In this document: one piece after another, positions 23,767-33,785 of the stretch
How positions within the stretch are numbered: the stretch's first letter is position 1
How the letters are laid out: each line of letters starts with the position of its first letter
NCBI GenBank assembly: GCA_002787815.1
Contig: PCUY01000026.1
Coordinates: 1-33,816 of the forward strand
Length of the DNA stretch: 33,816 bases
Direction: 5' to 3'
From: Bacteroidetes bacterium CG12_big_fil_rev_8_21_14_0_65_60_17
Lineage (GTDB): Bacteria > Bacteroidota > Rhodothermia > Rhodothermales > UBA10348
Notes under the pieces: model-generated
What the model was told of the DNA's origin: nothing
The model's database searches: none
Seen by the model: only the letters and a program-made list of their open reading frames with translations
Program-made: the position numbers and the translations under genes

Positions 23767-25179
23767 ATGGATCGCAGAACCAAAATCGTGTGCACACTCG
23801 GACCGGCGTCAGACTCCGAAGAAACCATCCGTGCACTCATCCGGGCCGGTATGGATGTTGCCCGTCTGAACTTTTCGCACGGCACGCATGATTACCATCG
23901 ACAGATCATGGAGCGCGTTCGCTCGGCGTCCCGAGCCGAGGGGCGTGATGTTGCCATTCTGCAGGACCTGCAGGGTCCGAAAATCCGTATCGGAGAGGTG
24001 GAGGGTGGCGGCATTGATCTTGTAGCCGGTCACTCGATCAGGCTCACGTCCCAAGTGCTGGCTACCAGTACCTGTGACGTTCTCCACGTCAGTTATGATA
24101 CGCTGGCCGATGACCTGTCCGTGGGTGGCGAGATCCTTATTGACGATGGAAACATCGAGCTGAAGGTGGTCGGTTTTGATGGGAGGGATGTGCGTGCCGA
24201 AGTGGTGACGGGTGGACGGCTTTCCTCGCGAAAAGGTGTCAACCTTCCCAATATCCGCACGTCTACACCGGCCCTTACCGATAAGGACCTGGCTGATCTC
24301 GAGTTCGGTCTCTCCCAGGGGGTCGATATCATAGCACTTTCATTTGTTCGCGAGGCGTCCGATGTCAAACAGCTGGCCGATCGCGTGCGCTCGCAGGGAT
24401 CGAACGTTCTCATAATAGCCAAGATTGAAAAGCCGGAGGCCGTAGAGTGTATTGATGAGATCCTCGCGACGGCAGACGGCATCATGGTTGCCCGGGGTGA
24501 TCTGGGAATTGAGATGCGACTCTCGAAGGTACCGGGCGCGCAGAAATCAATTATAGCAAAATGTCTTGCGGCAGCCAAGCCTGCCATCACGGCCACCCAG
24601 ATGTTGGAAAGCATGATTGACAACCCGAGACCGACGCGGGCCGAGGTGTCTGACGTTGCAAATGCTGTACTGGATGGATCGGATGCAGTCATGTTGTCAG
24701 GAGAAACAGCCATGGGTTCATATCCCGTTCGGGCCGTTGAGGTCATGCGCAACATCATTGTGGAGACCGAGAAGACCTATCTGGCCCTGCACGCACTCGA
24801 TCCAACCGGCGATACGGTAGACGTTACCGAGGCCGTGTCGCGATCGGCGTACTGGATGGCGGCAAAAGTGGGCGCAAAAGCCATTACGTGTCTGACGGCG
24901 TCGGGCGCTACCGCCCGCGCCATCGCGCGGCATCGTCCACACGTTCCGGTCTACGCCTTCACCGACGATCACCGCGTGGTAGGGCAATTAGCGCTCTCCT
25001 GGGGAACAAAGGCATTTTTCATTCCTTTCCAGTGCGACACGGATGAGGGGATATCACTCGTCCACGACATGTTGATGGATATGGGTCTCGCACGTGAAGG
25101 GGACCGGATAGTTGTAACAGCGGGTATGCCCCTCCCTGCCAAAGACCGAACCAATATGGTTCATATCAGCACCCTGTAG
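23767..25179 (+). CDS. pyk: Pyruvate kinase
   Basis: A 470-residue pyruvate kinase, the last step of glycolysis: phosphoenolpyruvate + ADP to pyruvate + ATP. Motifs: VARLNFSHGTHDYH (R33, N35), DLQGPKIRIG, the catalytic lysine K219 with E221 in IIAKIEKPE, MVARGDLGIE (240-249) for Mg2+ binding, and ATQMLESMIDNPRPTRAEVSDVANAVLDGSDAVMLSGETA. The C-terminal regulatory domain is present (ITCLTASGATARAIARHRPHVPV). It begins 3 bp after the heptaheme gene's stop, so they may be cotranscribed despite unrelated functions. Confidence 0.97.
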   Translation: MDRRTKIVCTLGPASDSEETIRALIRAGMDVARLNFSHGTHDYHRQIMERVRSASRAEGRDVAILQDLQGPKIRIGEVEGGGIDLVAGHSIRLTSQVLATSTCDVLHVSYDTLADDLSVGGEILIDDGNIELKVVGFDGRDVRAEVVTGGRLSSRKGVNLPNIRTSTPALTDKDLADLEFGLSQGVDIIALSFVREASDVKQLADRVRSQGSNVLIIAKIEKPEAVECIDEILATADGIMVARGDLGIEMRLSKVPGAQKSIIAKCLAAAKPAITATQMLESMIDNPRPTRAEVSDVANAVLDGSDAVMLSGETAMGSYPVRAVEVMRNIIVETEKTYLALHALDPTGDTVDVTEAVSRSAYWMAAKVGAKAITCLTASGATARAIARHRPHVPVYAFTDDHRVVGQLALSWGTKAFFIPFQCDTDEGISLVHDMLMDMGLAREGDRIVVTAGMPLPAKDRTNMVHISTL

Positions 25180-25192
25180 CTTAACGTCCTGC

Positions 25193-28100
25193 ATGCCGCA
25201 TCGCAATCTGGGCTCCGCTTTCATCTGGTTTTTTCCGGCAGCGTCGCTTCTGTTTGTGACGGGGTGTGGCAGTATGGGCTTCCTCGGCCAACGCTACGAC
25301 AACTTCACGGCGTACTACAACGGGTTTTACAACGCCGAGCGAGTCTATGCCAAGGGCCGCGATGGATTGAACAGAACGTCCCAGCCTGTGGACAGGACCC
25401 GGTTCCAGTCCATATTCGAGCGTCAGACGGGCAACACGAGCAGCCGGGACTTTGAGAGTGCTGTCAAGAAAAGTGCCGATCTGCTCAGGGAGCACCCCGA
25501 TTCCAAATGGGTCGACGATGCGTTGCTGCTGATAGGAAAATCCTACTACTACCAGGAAAACTTTGTCGGTGCTGAGCAGAAATTCCGTGAGGTGATGCTG
25601 GTCTCGGAAGAGGAAGCGGAAGATGCCCGTTTCTGGCTGGCACGTACGCTTATTACATCGGGAGCCCTCGCAGAGGCACGCAACGTACTTACCGAAGGCG
25701 TGGCGTCGGAAAACGTGAGTAATCGCTGGAAGGCCATGTTTGAATTGGCTCTCGGAGAGGTTGCGGTCAAGGAGGGTTCCATGGAGGAAGCCGCTGCGTT
25801 TCTGGAAGCCGGTCTTCAGAAGGTGCGGGACAAGGAGGTCGGTGCCCGTGCACAATTCCTGTACGGTCAGGTGCTGGAAACGCTGGAGCGCCCCGAAGAG
25901 GCGGTCAGGGCCTACGACCGCGTGCTCAAATACCGCTACTCGTTCGAACTGGGATACGCGGCGAAGTACTCGGCGGCCCGCGTGCTGGGTATGCAGGTCA
26001 ACGCGGAAGAGGGCCTTGAGCGCGTGCGCAGGTTGGAGCGCGATGACAAGAACGTGGATTCAACGGGTGAGCTGCGTCTGCTGCGGGGAAAGATTCTGCA
26101 GGAAATGGGAAGAGTGGACGCAGCCTATGATGTCTATGATGCACTTCTGTACGAGCAGAATCCCGGTCAGTCGGTGACGCGTGTACGCAGTCGCGTCTAC
26201 CTGGCCATGGCCGAATTCCATCGTGAGGTTGAGGGTGATTTCGTAATGGCGTCAGCATACTACGACTCGGCGGCTACGGGACTGACTCCCCGTGCGGGTG
26301 CCAGGCCGGGAAATGCGCCCCGGGGGACGTCATCGCTGGCCGGACACAATGAGATACGCGCCCCGGAGGCCCTCGGAGAGATCAATGACATCAAGTCGTC
26401 ATTCGCGGCTTTTGCGGCAGCATACAACCGGATTGCCGAAATGGATTCGTTGCTCTATCTGGGGTCACTCCCGAAAGAAGAATTCGATGCGCGTGTACTC
26501 GCCATGCGCCAGGCCCGTGCCCGCGAGTTGGCTGAACAACAGCGCCGTCGGGAGGCAGAGCGCCGAAACAGCCAATTCCAGCAGCAGAGGGCTGGTCGGG
26601 AAGATGTCTTCCGGAACCAGGGTCTTCCGGAGGGCAAAATAGTGCCAGGCATAAACGATGGCGTTGGTAGCAACGCGGCGGGTTTTCTGTATCACCAGGA
26701 CCCTATCCGTGTCCAGGAAGGAGTGTCTACCTTCCGTAACAAATGGGGAGATCGACCGCTCGTGCCAAACTGGCGCCGCGAAGAAGCTGTCCGTTCGTCC
26801 GGTGGGGAGACAGCCGATGCATCGGGGCGCAACGGCGAAAAGGGCGACGGCGTGGATCTCGATGCCCTACTGGAGGCAGTTGCGGATGGGGACGCGGATT
26901 TTGGTCTGCCGCAGATAGACCTGAGTGGTATTCCCAGGGACTCGACATCACGTGCCGACGTGCGACGCCGCCGGGCTCTTGCCCGGTATGACGTTGGCAA
27001 TACGCTGTTTCTGAACATGAACATGCCGGATTCGGCCGCCGCATGGTATCGTCTGGTGGTGGATGAGGATGCAGATCAACCCGTAGCGCGACGCGCCCTG
27101 TACGCGCTTGCGGAGGTACAACGCGCTCTGGGTGACGAGGATACAGCCAACCGGTTGTATCGTGAGGTTCTGGATCGCTACCCGAAATCAGAGTTTTCGA
27201 CGATCGTCACCAGAAATCTAGGTCTTGAGACATTGGAAGTGGCAGCCGATTCGGCCCTTGAAGCTCGAATGGATTACGCTTCCGTACGTCAGCGCATGGA
27301 TAATTCTGATCGCATTGAGCAGTATGCGTATCATCTCAGGGAATTGCTTGGCGTGGCAGCCAGGTGGCCGGAGCAGGAGGTCGCTGCCCAATCCATGCTG
27401 GCTGCGGCGCGTACTCACCTTGAATGGGCTGATTCTGATTCTGCACGCGTCGTCGCGCCACTGCCCATCAACCCTGCAGACAGTACGGTACTGGCTCTAT
27501 GGCCGGATCGAGTCGTTTCAGAGGACACGACCACAACTGCAGGTTCGCCGGTCAAACGGGACGCGTTGACGCCGGCCACGACCGACTCGCTGGTGGCGGA
27601 ATCGATGGCACGGGACTCTTTGGCAGCGGACTCTTTGGCAGCGGTCTCTTTGGCAGCGGACTCTTTGGCAGCGGTCTCGCCACCACACGATGCACCGACG
27701 ATTGATGCCGAACCTGTTCAGGACAGCGTCCGTGTGGGTGATCTGTATTCGTGGGTCAAAGAGCATTTCACGGGTACACCCTATTTCACTGAAGCGGACC
27801 GGATGACACGCTTCCTTGATGAGTTCTCGGCACCCCCGGTCAATGAGGACGAGGTGAAACGTCAGCTTTCGGCCAACGATTCGCTGGTGCTCGCCATGTT
27901 GCGAGGTGAGAAACCGCTGACAAAAGCCGATTCAACAGTGTCCAGCGAGGAATCGGTCGAGGCTCGCGAGGTTGAGCAGGATGTCCCCGGAATACCGGCT
28001 GGCGCCACTCCTGACAGCTCGCAGGCAGTAATCAGGGACGACCTGTGGCCGATTTCCAATGATAATGAATCGGATGTCCAGGGAGAAGGATTCTGGCTGA

Positions 28101-28339
28101 TCGTGGGACCGGATCATTCGGACGAAGATATGGCAAGACAGAACACGTCGTTATTGAAGCGATTGCTTATGGGGGATGCTTCGCGCGTGCGTGTCCTGCA
28201 CTCGACAGAAACGGAGGACGGTATATTCGTATCTGCCATTGGACCCTTTGCAACCGCATCCGATGCGGTATCGTACCATGCGGACCGCGAGAATATTCTG
28301 CGCGACAGAATCAGGCTGTTTCAACTCCTTACGCCCTGA
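25193..28339 (+). CDS. SprE/PorW-like TPR lipoprotein with SPOR-like C-terminus
   Basis: A 1048-residue lipoprotein with a signal ending at FVTGC (C25). The segment right after it (RYDNFTAYYNGFYNAERVYAKG) resembles SprE/PorW, a TPR lipoprotein of the Bacteroidota type IX secretion and gliding systems. Several TPR arrays follow (about 85-330 and 610-700), then a coiled, charged region (ELAEQQRRREAERRNSQFQQQ near residue 445). A Ser/Ala/Asp linker carries the DSLAA repeats (about 808-830). The last about 80 residues (GFWLIVGPDHSDEDMARQ... VSAIGPFATASDAVSY) look like a SPOR-type domain. It is 13 bp after pyk. The SprE identity rests on the N-terminal pattern and should be held loosely. Confidence 0.78.
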   Translation: MPHRNLGSAFIWFFPAASLLFVTGCGSMGFLGQRYDNFTAYYNGFYNAERVYAKGRDGLNRTSQPVDRTRFQSIFERQTGNTSSRDFESAVKKSADLLREHPDSKWVDDALLLIGKSYYYQENFVGAEQKFREVMLVSEEEAEDARFWLARTLITSGALAEARNVLTEGVASENVSNRWKAMFELALGEVAVKEGSMEEAAAFLEAGLQKVRDKEVGARAQFLYGQVLETLERPEEAVRAYDRVLKYRYSFELGYAAKYSAARVLGMQVNAEEGLERVRRLERDDKNVDSTGELRLLRGKILQEMGRVDAAYDVYDALLYEQNPGQSVTRVRSRVYLAMAEFHREVEGDFVMASAYYDSAATGLTPRAGARPGNAPRGTSSLAGHNEIRAPEALGEINDIKSSFAAFAAAYNRIAEMDSLLYLGSLPKEEFDARVLAMRQARARELAEQQRRREAERRNSQFQQQRAGREDVFRNQGLPEGKIVPGINDGVGSNAAGFLYHQDPIRVQEGVSTFRNKWGDRPLVPNWRREEAVRSSGGETADASGRNGEKGDGVDLDALLEAVADGDADFGLPQIDLSGIPRDSTSRADVRRRRALARYDVGNTLFLNMNMPDSAAAWYRLVVDEDADQPVARRALYALAEVQRALGDEDTANRLYREVLDRYPKSEFSTIVTRNLGLETLEVAADSALEARMDYASVRQRMDNSDRIEQYAYHLRELLGVAARWPEQEVAAQSMLAAARTHLEWADSDSARVVAPLPINPADSTVLALWPDRVVSEDTTTTAGSPVKRDALTPATTDSLVAESMARDSLAADSLAAVSLAADSLAAVSPPHDAPTIDAEPVQDSVRVGDLYSWVKEHFTGTPYFTEADRMTRFLDEFSAPPVNEDEVKRQLSANDSLVLAMLRGEKPLTKADSTVSSEESVEAREVEQDVPGIPAGATPDSSQAVIRDDLWPISNDNESDVQGEGFWLIVGPDHSDEDMARQNTSLLKRLLMGDASRVRVLHSTETEDGIFVSAIGPFATASDAVSYHADRENILRDRIRLFQLLTP
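27614..27673 (+). repeat. 15-bp tandem repeat (DSLAA/VSLAA) in the SprE-like gene
   Basis: Four copies of a 15-nt unit, GACTCTTTGGCAGCG or GTCTCTTTGGCAGCG, lie back to back and a partial fifth follows. They encode DSLAA-DSLAA-VSLAA-DSLAA in a disordered linker. Near-identical units suggest slippage-prone length variation. Confidence 0.92.
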
Positions 28340-28422
28340 AATTTCGTGGAACCAAGGGTGCAGGCTATGGTAACTGCGCCCCTTGCGTCATCTGAAATCC
28401 AACTCCGCACAAGGATCGTTGC

Positions 28423-30555
28423 ATGGCTGAAAACGATCGACCGAATCCCCGAATGGACAAACCCCAGGGCAGAGGTCCGCGCTTGCCTGAAAAGCGTCCC
28501 CGGTTTGTACTCTGGATATACCTGGTTGCTTTCATGGCAATCATGGTACATATATTCCTGTTCGTGGGTGGCATGGAGCCCAACGAGGTGGAGTACTCCC
28601 AATTCCTGCAGGAAGTCGAAAAGGGATGGGTGGATGAAGTCGTACTGGTGAACAACGTCCGGGTGGAGGGGCTCTACAAGGACCGTGTTATCCGTGAGGG
28701 TCTCGTGGAGGTACCCGAGGTTCAGAACAATCTGTTCATGCCCCCCGATGAACTGGCTGCCAACCGGTTTTTTTCGACCAAGCCCGCCGATCATGAATTG
28801 ATCCAGTTCCTGCTGGATTACAACAGCACGCAACGTACGGAAGGTGCCGATGAGGTTCGCTTCGATGCGCGACAGGAAGAAAACTGGTTTGGTGGCATTC
28901 TCACGTGGGTTTTTCCGCTCCTGATCATCATTGGCCTGTGGATTTTCCTGATTCGCCGGATGAATCCTGGCTCACAGGTGCTCAACATCGGAAAAAACAA
29001 GGCAGTTTTGTTCGATGCAATGGACGAGCAGAAGCTCTCGTTCAAGGATGTGGCCGGTCTGGAGGAGGCCAAGGAAGAAGTCGTCGAAGTGGTGGATTTC
29101 CTCCAGAACCCGAAAAAATTTACCAAGCTTGGTGGGAAACTGCCCAAGGGTGTGTTGCTCGTCGGTCCGCCTGGCACGGGAAAGACCCTGTTGGCCCGAG
29201 CCGTTGCAGGTGAGGCGGGGGTGCCCTTCTTCTCGCTTTCGGGATCTGATTTCGTGGAGATGTTTGTTGGCGTTGGAGCGGCCCGCGTTCGGGATCTTTT
29301 TCGCCAGGCCAAGGAGAAAGCGCCCTGCATCATTTTCATAGATGAAATCGATGCCGTCGGCCGGTCTCGTGGGCGCGGCATGATGATGGGCGCCAACGAT
29401 GAGCGAGAAAACACACTCAACCAGTTGTTGGTTGAGATGGATGGATTCAATACGGACTCCGGTGTCATCATCATGGCGGCGACGAACCGTCCGGATGTAC
29501 TGGACACGGCGCTGTTGCGCCCGGGCCGTTTTGACCGGCAGATACTGGTCGATAAGCCAGACAAGAGCGAGCGTGCCGAGATTTTCAAGGTGCACACCAA
29601 GCCGCTGATTGTCGCCGATTCCGTTGATGAGCAGGTGCTTGCAGGTCAGACACCAGGCTTTGCAGGTGCGGAGATCGCGAACGTCTGCAACGAAGCGGCA
29701 CTGCTGGCGGCCAGGCAGGGGAAGGATGCCATTGAAATGATAGACTTCGAGAAGGCGATTGACCGGGTAATTGCCGGATTGGAGAAAAAGAACAAGATCA
29801 TTTCTCCTGAGGAGCGAGAGATCGTGGCGTTCCATGAAGCCGGTCACGCGATAGCCGGCTGGTTTCTCGAATACACGGATCCTGTTGTAAAAGTGTCGAT
29901 TGTACCGCGGGGTCTTGCCGCGCTTGGATACGCACAGTATCTCCCGGAAGAACGATACCTGTATACAAAGGAGGCACTCCTGGATCGCATGGTCATGGCC
30001 ATGGGTGGGCGCGTAGCGGAGGAAATTGTATTCAAGCGTATTTCCACCGGTGCTCAGAACGATCTGGAGCGCATTACAAAGATGGCATATGCCATGGTCG
30101 TCGACTATGGCATGTCTGAAAGAATCGGATACGTGTCATTCAATATGAGTCGGGAGGGCAATGATTCCCCTGTCTTTTCGAAGCCATTTTCGGACGAAAC
30201 GGCACGGATCATCGATGAAGAGGTCAAGTCCATCATTGACGACGTTCGGGCCGTGGCGCGGGAGCTCCTTGAAGAGCACCGGGAGCAGCTCGACGACATG
30301 GCACAGGCCCTGTTGAAGCAGGAGGTCCTTGGCCCGAAGGACCTTGTGGAAATCCTCGGAAAGCGGCCTCATGGTGATTATGTCCACTATGAAGGCAAAC
30401 CGGAGCCCGACGGAGAGAAGCACCAGGAAGCAGACGGGCACCAGGAAGCAGACGGGCACCAGGAAGCAGACGGGCACCAGGAAGCAGACGGGCACCAGGA
30501 AGCAGGCCGCAGTACAGTAGAGGGCGCTGACACTGCAGAAGACCACAAAAACTGA
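28423..30555 (+). CDS. ftsH: FtsH ATP-dependent membrane zinc protease
   Basis: A 710-residue hexameric AAA+ protease that extracts and degrades membrane and regulatory proteins. TM1 is about 28-48 and TM2 about 157-177, with the periplasmic domain between. AAA parts: Walker A GPPGTGKT (248-255), pore loop MFVG (280-283), Walker [10 protein letters not shown] (302-310), and second region of homology [20 protein letters not shown]. The zinc protease motif is HEAGH (471-475), with a probable third ligand D547 in QNDLER. The tail after residue about 655 is unusual: HQEADG repeated four times plus HQEAG, adding His and acidic residues. The start at 28423 gives a short basic cytoplasmic segment; M11 is an alternative. 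It stands alone before the str operon. Confidence 0.98.
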   Translation: MAENDRPNPRMDKPQGRGPRLPEKRPRFVLWIYLVAFMAIMVHIFLFVGGMEPNEVEYSQFLQEVEKGWVDEVVLVNNVRVEGLYKDRVIREGLVEVPEVQNNLFMPPDELAANRFFSTKPADHELIQFLLDYNSTQRTEGADEVRFDARQEENWFGGILTWVFPLLIIIGLWIFLIRRMNPGSQVLNIGKNKAVLFDAMDEQKLSFKDVAGLEEAKEEVVEVVDFLQNPKKFTKLGGKLPKGVLLVGPPGTGKTLLARAVAGEAGVPFFSLSGSDFVEMFVGVGAARVRDLFRQAKEKAPCIIFIDEIDAVGRSRGRGMMMGANDERENTLNQLLVEMDGFNTDSGVIIMAATNRPDVLDTALLRPGRFDRQILVDKPDKSERAEIFKVHTKPLIVADSVDEQVLAGQTPGFAGAEIANVCNEAALLAARQGKDAIEMIDFEKAIDRVIAGLEKKNKIISPEEREIVAFHEAGHAIAGWFLEYTDPVVKVSIVPRGLAALGYAQYLPEERYLYTKEALLDRMVMAMGGRVAEEIVFKRISTGAQNDLERITKMAYAMVVDYGMSERIGYVSFNMSREGNDSPVFSKPFSDETARIIDEEVKSIIDDVRAVARELLEEHREQLDDMAQALLKQEVLGPKDLVEILGKRPHGDYVHYEGKPEPDGEKHQEADGHQEADGHQEADGHQEADGHQEAGRSTVEGADTAEDHKN
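30421..30506 (+). repeat. 18-bp tandem repeat (HQEADG) in the FtsH tail
   Basis: An 18-nt unit, CACCAGGAAGCAGACGGG, is present four times (30421-30492) and a 14-nt partial copy follows to 30506. It is in frame, so copy number can change by whole hexapeptides. The repeat gives a His-, Gln-, Glu- and Asp-rich disordered C-terminus outside the conserved enzyme. Confidence 0.95.
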
Positions 30556-30559
30556 TACA

Positions 30560-30622
30560 CTGTTATATAACAGCGAGCCAGTACGGTATCTTATTTTTTC
30601 ATTCCTTCGTCCATTACTGGCT
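30560..30622. repeat. Inverted repeats after ftsH
   Basis: CTGTTATATAACAG (30560-30573) is a perfect 14-bp palindrome. Just after it, AGCCAGTA (30576-30583) pairs with TACTGGCT (30615-30622) across 31 bases that include a T-rich run (30591-30599). Together they could end the ftsH transcript or mark a regulatory site. Neither is a textbook terminator. Confidence 0.5.
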
Positions 30623-30774
30623 GTACAAGCACCTTATCAATCTTTCTTCACGAAAGCTGTGGTGCAATAGTACTGATGGTTCTTATATTGACAGACTAAA
30701 GCTATTTCGCGCTGCTATTCCGGGCACCTGCCAGGTGCAGCCATTGATGTTAATCAGAACCATGGGTATTCGAA
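30623..30774 (+). promoter_or_regulatory. Leader region of the str operon
   Basis: A consensus −35-like TTGACA is at 30688-30693, but no good −10 follows at 16-18 bp; GCTATT at 30714-30719 is the nearest, at 20 bp. The leader contains GCACCTG-C-CAGGTGC (30724-30738), a 7-bp-arm dyad around a single base, about 37 nt before the rpsL start. A promoter must lie here, but its exact place is uncertain. Confidence 0.4.
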
Positions 30775-31149
30775 GTGCCTACGATACAGCAGTTGGTCCG
30801 TAAGGGCCGCCACGACAAGTACAAGAAGACGAAGTCACCTGCGCTTTCCAAGTGCCCACAGCGCCGTGGTGTCTGCACGCGTGTCTACACGACGACCCCG
30901 AAGAAGCCCAACTCGGCGCTTCGGAAGGTATCCAAGGTGCGACTTACGAACGGCATCGAGGTGATCGCCTATATCCCTGGTGAGGGCCACAATCTGCAGG
31001 AGCACTCCATTGTGCTGGTGCGTGGTGGTCGTGTCAAGGATCTCCCGGGTGTCAAGTACCACATAGTGCGTGGTGCGCTTGACACGTCAGGTGTCGAGGA
31101 TCGCCGTCAGAGTCGTTCCAAGTACGGCACGAAGAGGCCGCGTAGTTGA
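30775..31149 (+). CDS. rpsL: Ribosomal protein uS12
   Basis: A 124-residue 30S protein of the decoding centre. It starts with [26 protein letters not shown] follows directly and fits the family N-terminus, so no other start is sensible. The decoding loops are intact: [13 protein letters not shown], with K at the streptomycin-resistance position in PKKPNS, and [16 protein letters not shown] with the conserved PGV site. No resistance substitution is evident at these two lysines. It opens the str operon rpsL-rpsG-fusA-tuf. Confidence 0.98.
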   Translation: MPTIQQLVRKGRHDKYKKTKSPALSKCPQRRGVCTRVYTTTPKKPNSALRKVSKVRLTNGIEVIAYIPGEGHNLQEHSIVLVRGGRVKDLPGVKYHIVRGALDTSGVEDRRQSRSKYGTKRPRS

Positions 31150-31184
31150 TCCGACCTTAAGCTTTACACTGTTTCAAACAGATT

Positions 31185-31652
31185 ATGCGTAGAAAACGAG
31201 CAGAAACACGGCAAACGACAGCAGATCCCGTCTATGGGGATGTTCTCGTTTCCCAGTTCGTCAATGCTGTCATGCAGCATGGCAAGAAAAACGTAGCCCG
31301 CGGCCTCGTCTACCAGGCATTCGATGTGGTAGAGGAGCGTGCCAGTGAGTCTGGTGTCGATGTATTCCACAAGGCCATCAACAACGTAGCGCCACTTGTT
31401 GAGGTACGCAGTCGCCGTGTTGGTGGTGCTACGTACCAGGTGCCCGTGGAAGTACGCCCGGATCGCAGAACGGCTCTTGCCTTCCGCTGGCTCATCCAAT
31501 ATGCACGCGCACGAAATGACAAGAGCATGGCCAATCGCCTTGCTGCAGAAATTCTGGCCGCCGCCAAAGGAGAGGGTGGAGCCATCAAAAAGAAGGACGA
31601 CACGCACCGAATGGCGGAGTCCAACAAGGCCTTTGCCCACTTCCGATTCTAG
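31185..31652 (+). CDS. rpsG: Ribosomal protein uS7
   Basis: A 155-residue 30S assembly protein that binds the 3' major domain of 16S rRNA. The family pattern is clear: MRRKRAETRQTTADPVYGDVLVSQFVNAVMQHGKKNVA, VRSRRVGGATYQVPVEV, and the C-terminal GEGGAIKKKDDTHRMAESNKAFAHFRF. The length is normal. It follows rpsL by 35 bp and precedes fusA by 6 bp, the usual order in bacteria. Confidence 0.98.
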   Translation: MRRKRAETRQTTADPVYGDVLVSQFVNAVMQHGKKNVARGLVYQAFDVVEERASESGVDVFHKAINNVAPLVEVRSRRVGGATYQVPVEVRPDRRTALAFRWLIQYARARNDKSMANRLAAEILAAAKGEGGAIKKKDDTHRMAESNKAFAHFRF

Positions 31653-31658
31653 CAGAAC

Positions 31659-33761
31659 ATGAGCAAGACCAAACTGTTTCCCCTCGAGCGAACCCGCAAT
31701 ATTGGCATCATGGCCCATATCGATGCGGGTAAGACGACCACCACAGAACGGATTCTGTTTTACACGGGCCGTTTGCATCGCATGGGCGAAGTCCATGATG
31801 GCGGCGCCACGATGGACTGGATGGAGCAGGAGAAAGAGCGGGGGATCACTATTACATCGGCCGCTACGACCTGTGAATGGCACGACCATCGCATCAATAT
31901 TATTGACACACCGGGTCACGTTGATTTCACCGTAGAGGTGGAGCGGTCATTGCGCGTTCTTGACGGCGCTGTTGCACTCTTCTGCGCGGTGGGCGGCGTA
32001 GAGCCGCAGTCGGAGACGGTATGGCGCCAGGCGGACAAGTATCATGTTCCGCGGATAGCGTTCGTCAACAAGATGGACCGCACGGGTGCCAATTTTGAAG
32101 GAGCCGTCCAGGCCATGCGCGACCGGCTGAAGGCCAACCCGGTTCCTGTGCAGGTGCCGATCGGTGAAGGCGAAATGTTCAAGGGGGTCATTGATCTCAT
32201 ACGGAACAAGGCCATCATCTGGCATGATGAGACGCAGGGCTCCACGTTTGACGAAATAGATATTCCGGCAGACCTGGTCAAGGATGCCCGTCACTGGCGA
32301 ATCAATCTGTTGGAAGCTGTCGCAGAGCACAACGACGAGCTGTTGATCAAGTACCTGGAGGGCGAGGACATCACGGCCGAGGAGTTGAGGGATGTCGTAC
32401 GCACGGCAGCACTCAGCATGGACATCACGCCGGTTTTTTGTGGTTCCGCTTTCAAGAACAAGGGTGTACAGCGACTGCTGGATGGGATCATCGATTACCT
32501 TCCCAGCCCGCTTGATGTGCCTCCGATTTCCGGTATCGATCCAAAAACGGACAAAGAGGTAACGCGCGCGCCCGACCCGAAGGGCCCGTTCAGTGCGATC
32601 GCATTCAAGATCATGACAGACCCCTACGTTGGGAAAATCACATTCATCCGCGTCTATTCCGGCAAGCTGGAGAAAGGATCGGCTGTGCTGAATGCGACAT
32701 CGAGGGAACGTGAGCGCGTTGGACGCCTGCTGTTCATGCACTCGAACCACCGTGAAGATATTGAAGCGGTACAGGCGGGGGATATTGCGGCCGCTGTTGG
32801 ATTGAAAAATGTCCGAACGGGTGACACGTTGACGGATCCGGATTCCGAGGTCCTTCTGGAGAAAATGGATTTTCCCGAGCCTGTCATCCGGATTGCCATT
32901 GAGCCGAAATCGAAGGCAGACAGCGACAAACTGGGCCAAGGCCTGCAGAAGCTTGCCGAAGAAGACCCGACGTTCAAGGTGTCGGTTGACCATGAAACAG
33001 GCCAGACAATCATCGCCGGGATGGGCGAGTTGCACCTCGAGATCATTGTGGACCGCCTGAAGAGGGAGTTCAAGGTGGAAGCCAACGTTGGCAAGCCCCA
33101 GGTGTCCTATCGCGAGGCCATTACACAGACAGTTGACCACAAGTATACCCACAAGAAGCAGTCCGGGGGACGTGGTCAGTTTGCTGAGGTCTGGATGGAG
33201 GTCGGTCCTGCCGACGAAGGAGAAGTAGGACTGGAGTTCATTGACGATATCAAAGGTGGCTCCATTCCGCGGGAATTCATTCCTTCGGTCGGTAAAGGTG
33301 TACAGAGCGCCATGTTGCAGGGGCCGCTGGCTGGCTACCCTGTTGAGGGCATCAAGGTGCGCCTCTATGACGGAAAGTTCCACAACGTGGACTCGGATCA
33401 GCTTTCGTTCGAGATCGCAGGTCGCATGGGCTTCCGCGAGGCTGCCCGTAAGGCTGGACCCAAGCTGATGGAGCCCATCATGGCAGTCGAAGTCGTCACC
33501 CCCGAAGAATACATGGGAGATGTGATCGGTGACCTCAACAGTCGTCGCGGGCGCATTGAGAGCATGGGTCAGAGAAACGACGTACACGTCATCAAGGCGT
33601 TTGTACCGCTTTCTTCGATGTTCGGGTACTCGACCGACATGAGATCGATTACGCAGGGCCGGGCCCTGTACAGTATGCAGTTCGACCACTACGAGGAAGT
33701 TCCGAAGAGTGTTCGTGACGAAATCATTGCCTCGGCCGCTGGTGCGGTAACGGCAGAATAA
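31659..33761 (+). CDS. fusA: Elongation factor G
   Basis: A 700-residue translational GTPase that drives ribosomal translocation and, with RRF, recycling. G motifs: G1 [10 protein letters not shown]2 region [11 protein letters not shown]3 DTPGHVDFT, and G4 [12 protein letters not shown]. Domain IV and V sequences, including [28 protein letters not shown] and [14 protein letters not shown], are present, and the length is as usual for EF-G1. It lies between rpsG and tuf in the str operon. Confidence 0.98.
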   Translation: MSKTKLFPLERTRNIGIMAHIDAGKTTTTERILFYTGRLHRMGEVHDGGATMDWMEQEKERGITITSAATTCEWHDHRINIIDTPGHVDFTVEVERSLRVLDGAVALFCAVGGVEPQSETVWRQADKYHVPRIAFVNKMDRTGANFEGAVQAMRDRLKANPVPVQVPIGEGEMFKGVIDLIRNKAIIWHDETQGSTFDEIDIPADLVKDARHWRINLLEAVAEHNDELLIKYLEGEDITAEELRDVVRTAALSMDITPVFCGSAFKNKGVQRLLDGIIDYLPSPLDVPPISGIDPKTDKEVTRAPDPKGPFSAIAFKIMTDPYVGKITFIRVYSGKLEKGSAVLNATSRERERVGRLLFMHSNHREDIEAVQAGDIAAAVGLKNVRTGDTLTDPDSEVLLEKMDFPEPVIRIAIEPKSKADSDKLGQGLQKLAEEDPTFKVSVDHETGQTIIAGMGELHLEIIVDRLKREFKVEANVGKPQVSYREAITQTVDHKYTHKKQSGGRGQFAEVWMEVGPADEGEVGLEFIDDIKGGSIPREFIPSVGKGVQSAMLQGPLAGYPVEGIKVRLYDGKFHNVDSDQLSFEIAGRMGFREAARKAGPKLMEPIMAVEVVTPEEYMGDVIGDLNSRRGRIESMGQRNDVHVIKAFVPLSSMFGYSTDMRSITQGRALYSMQFDHYEEVPKSVRDEIIASAAGAVTAE

Positions 33762-33785
33762 TCCATAGACAAGCCGAACAAGGAC

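Noticed and set aside
30421-30506. Short CRISPR-like array
   Set aside because: The 18-bp units are contiguous with no spacers and are in frame in ftsH.
30775-31149. Streptomycin-resistance substitution in S12
   Set aside because: The two sensitive-site lysines (in TTPKKPNS and VKDLPGVKY) look like wild type by pattern.
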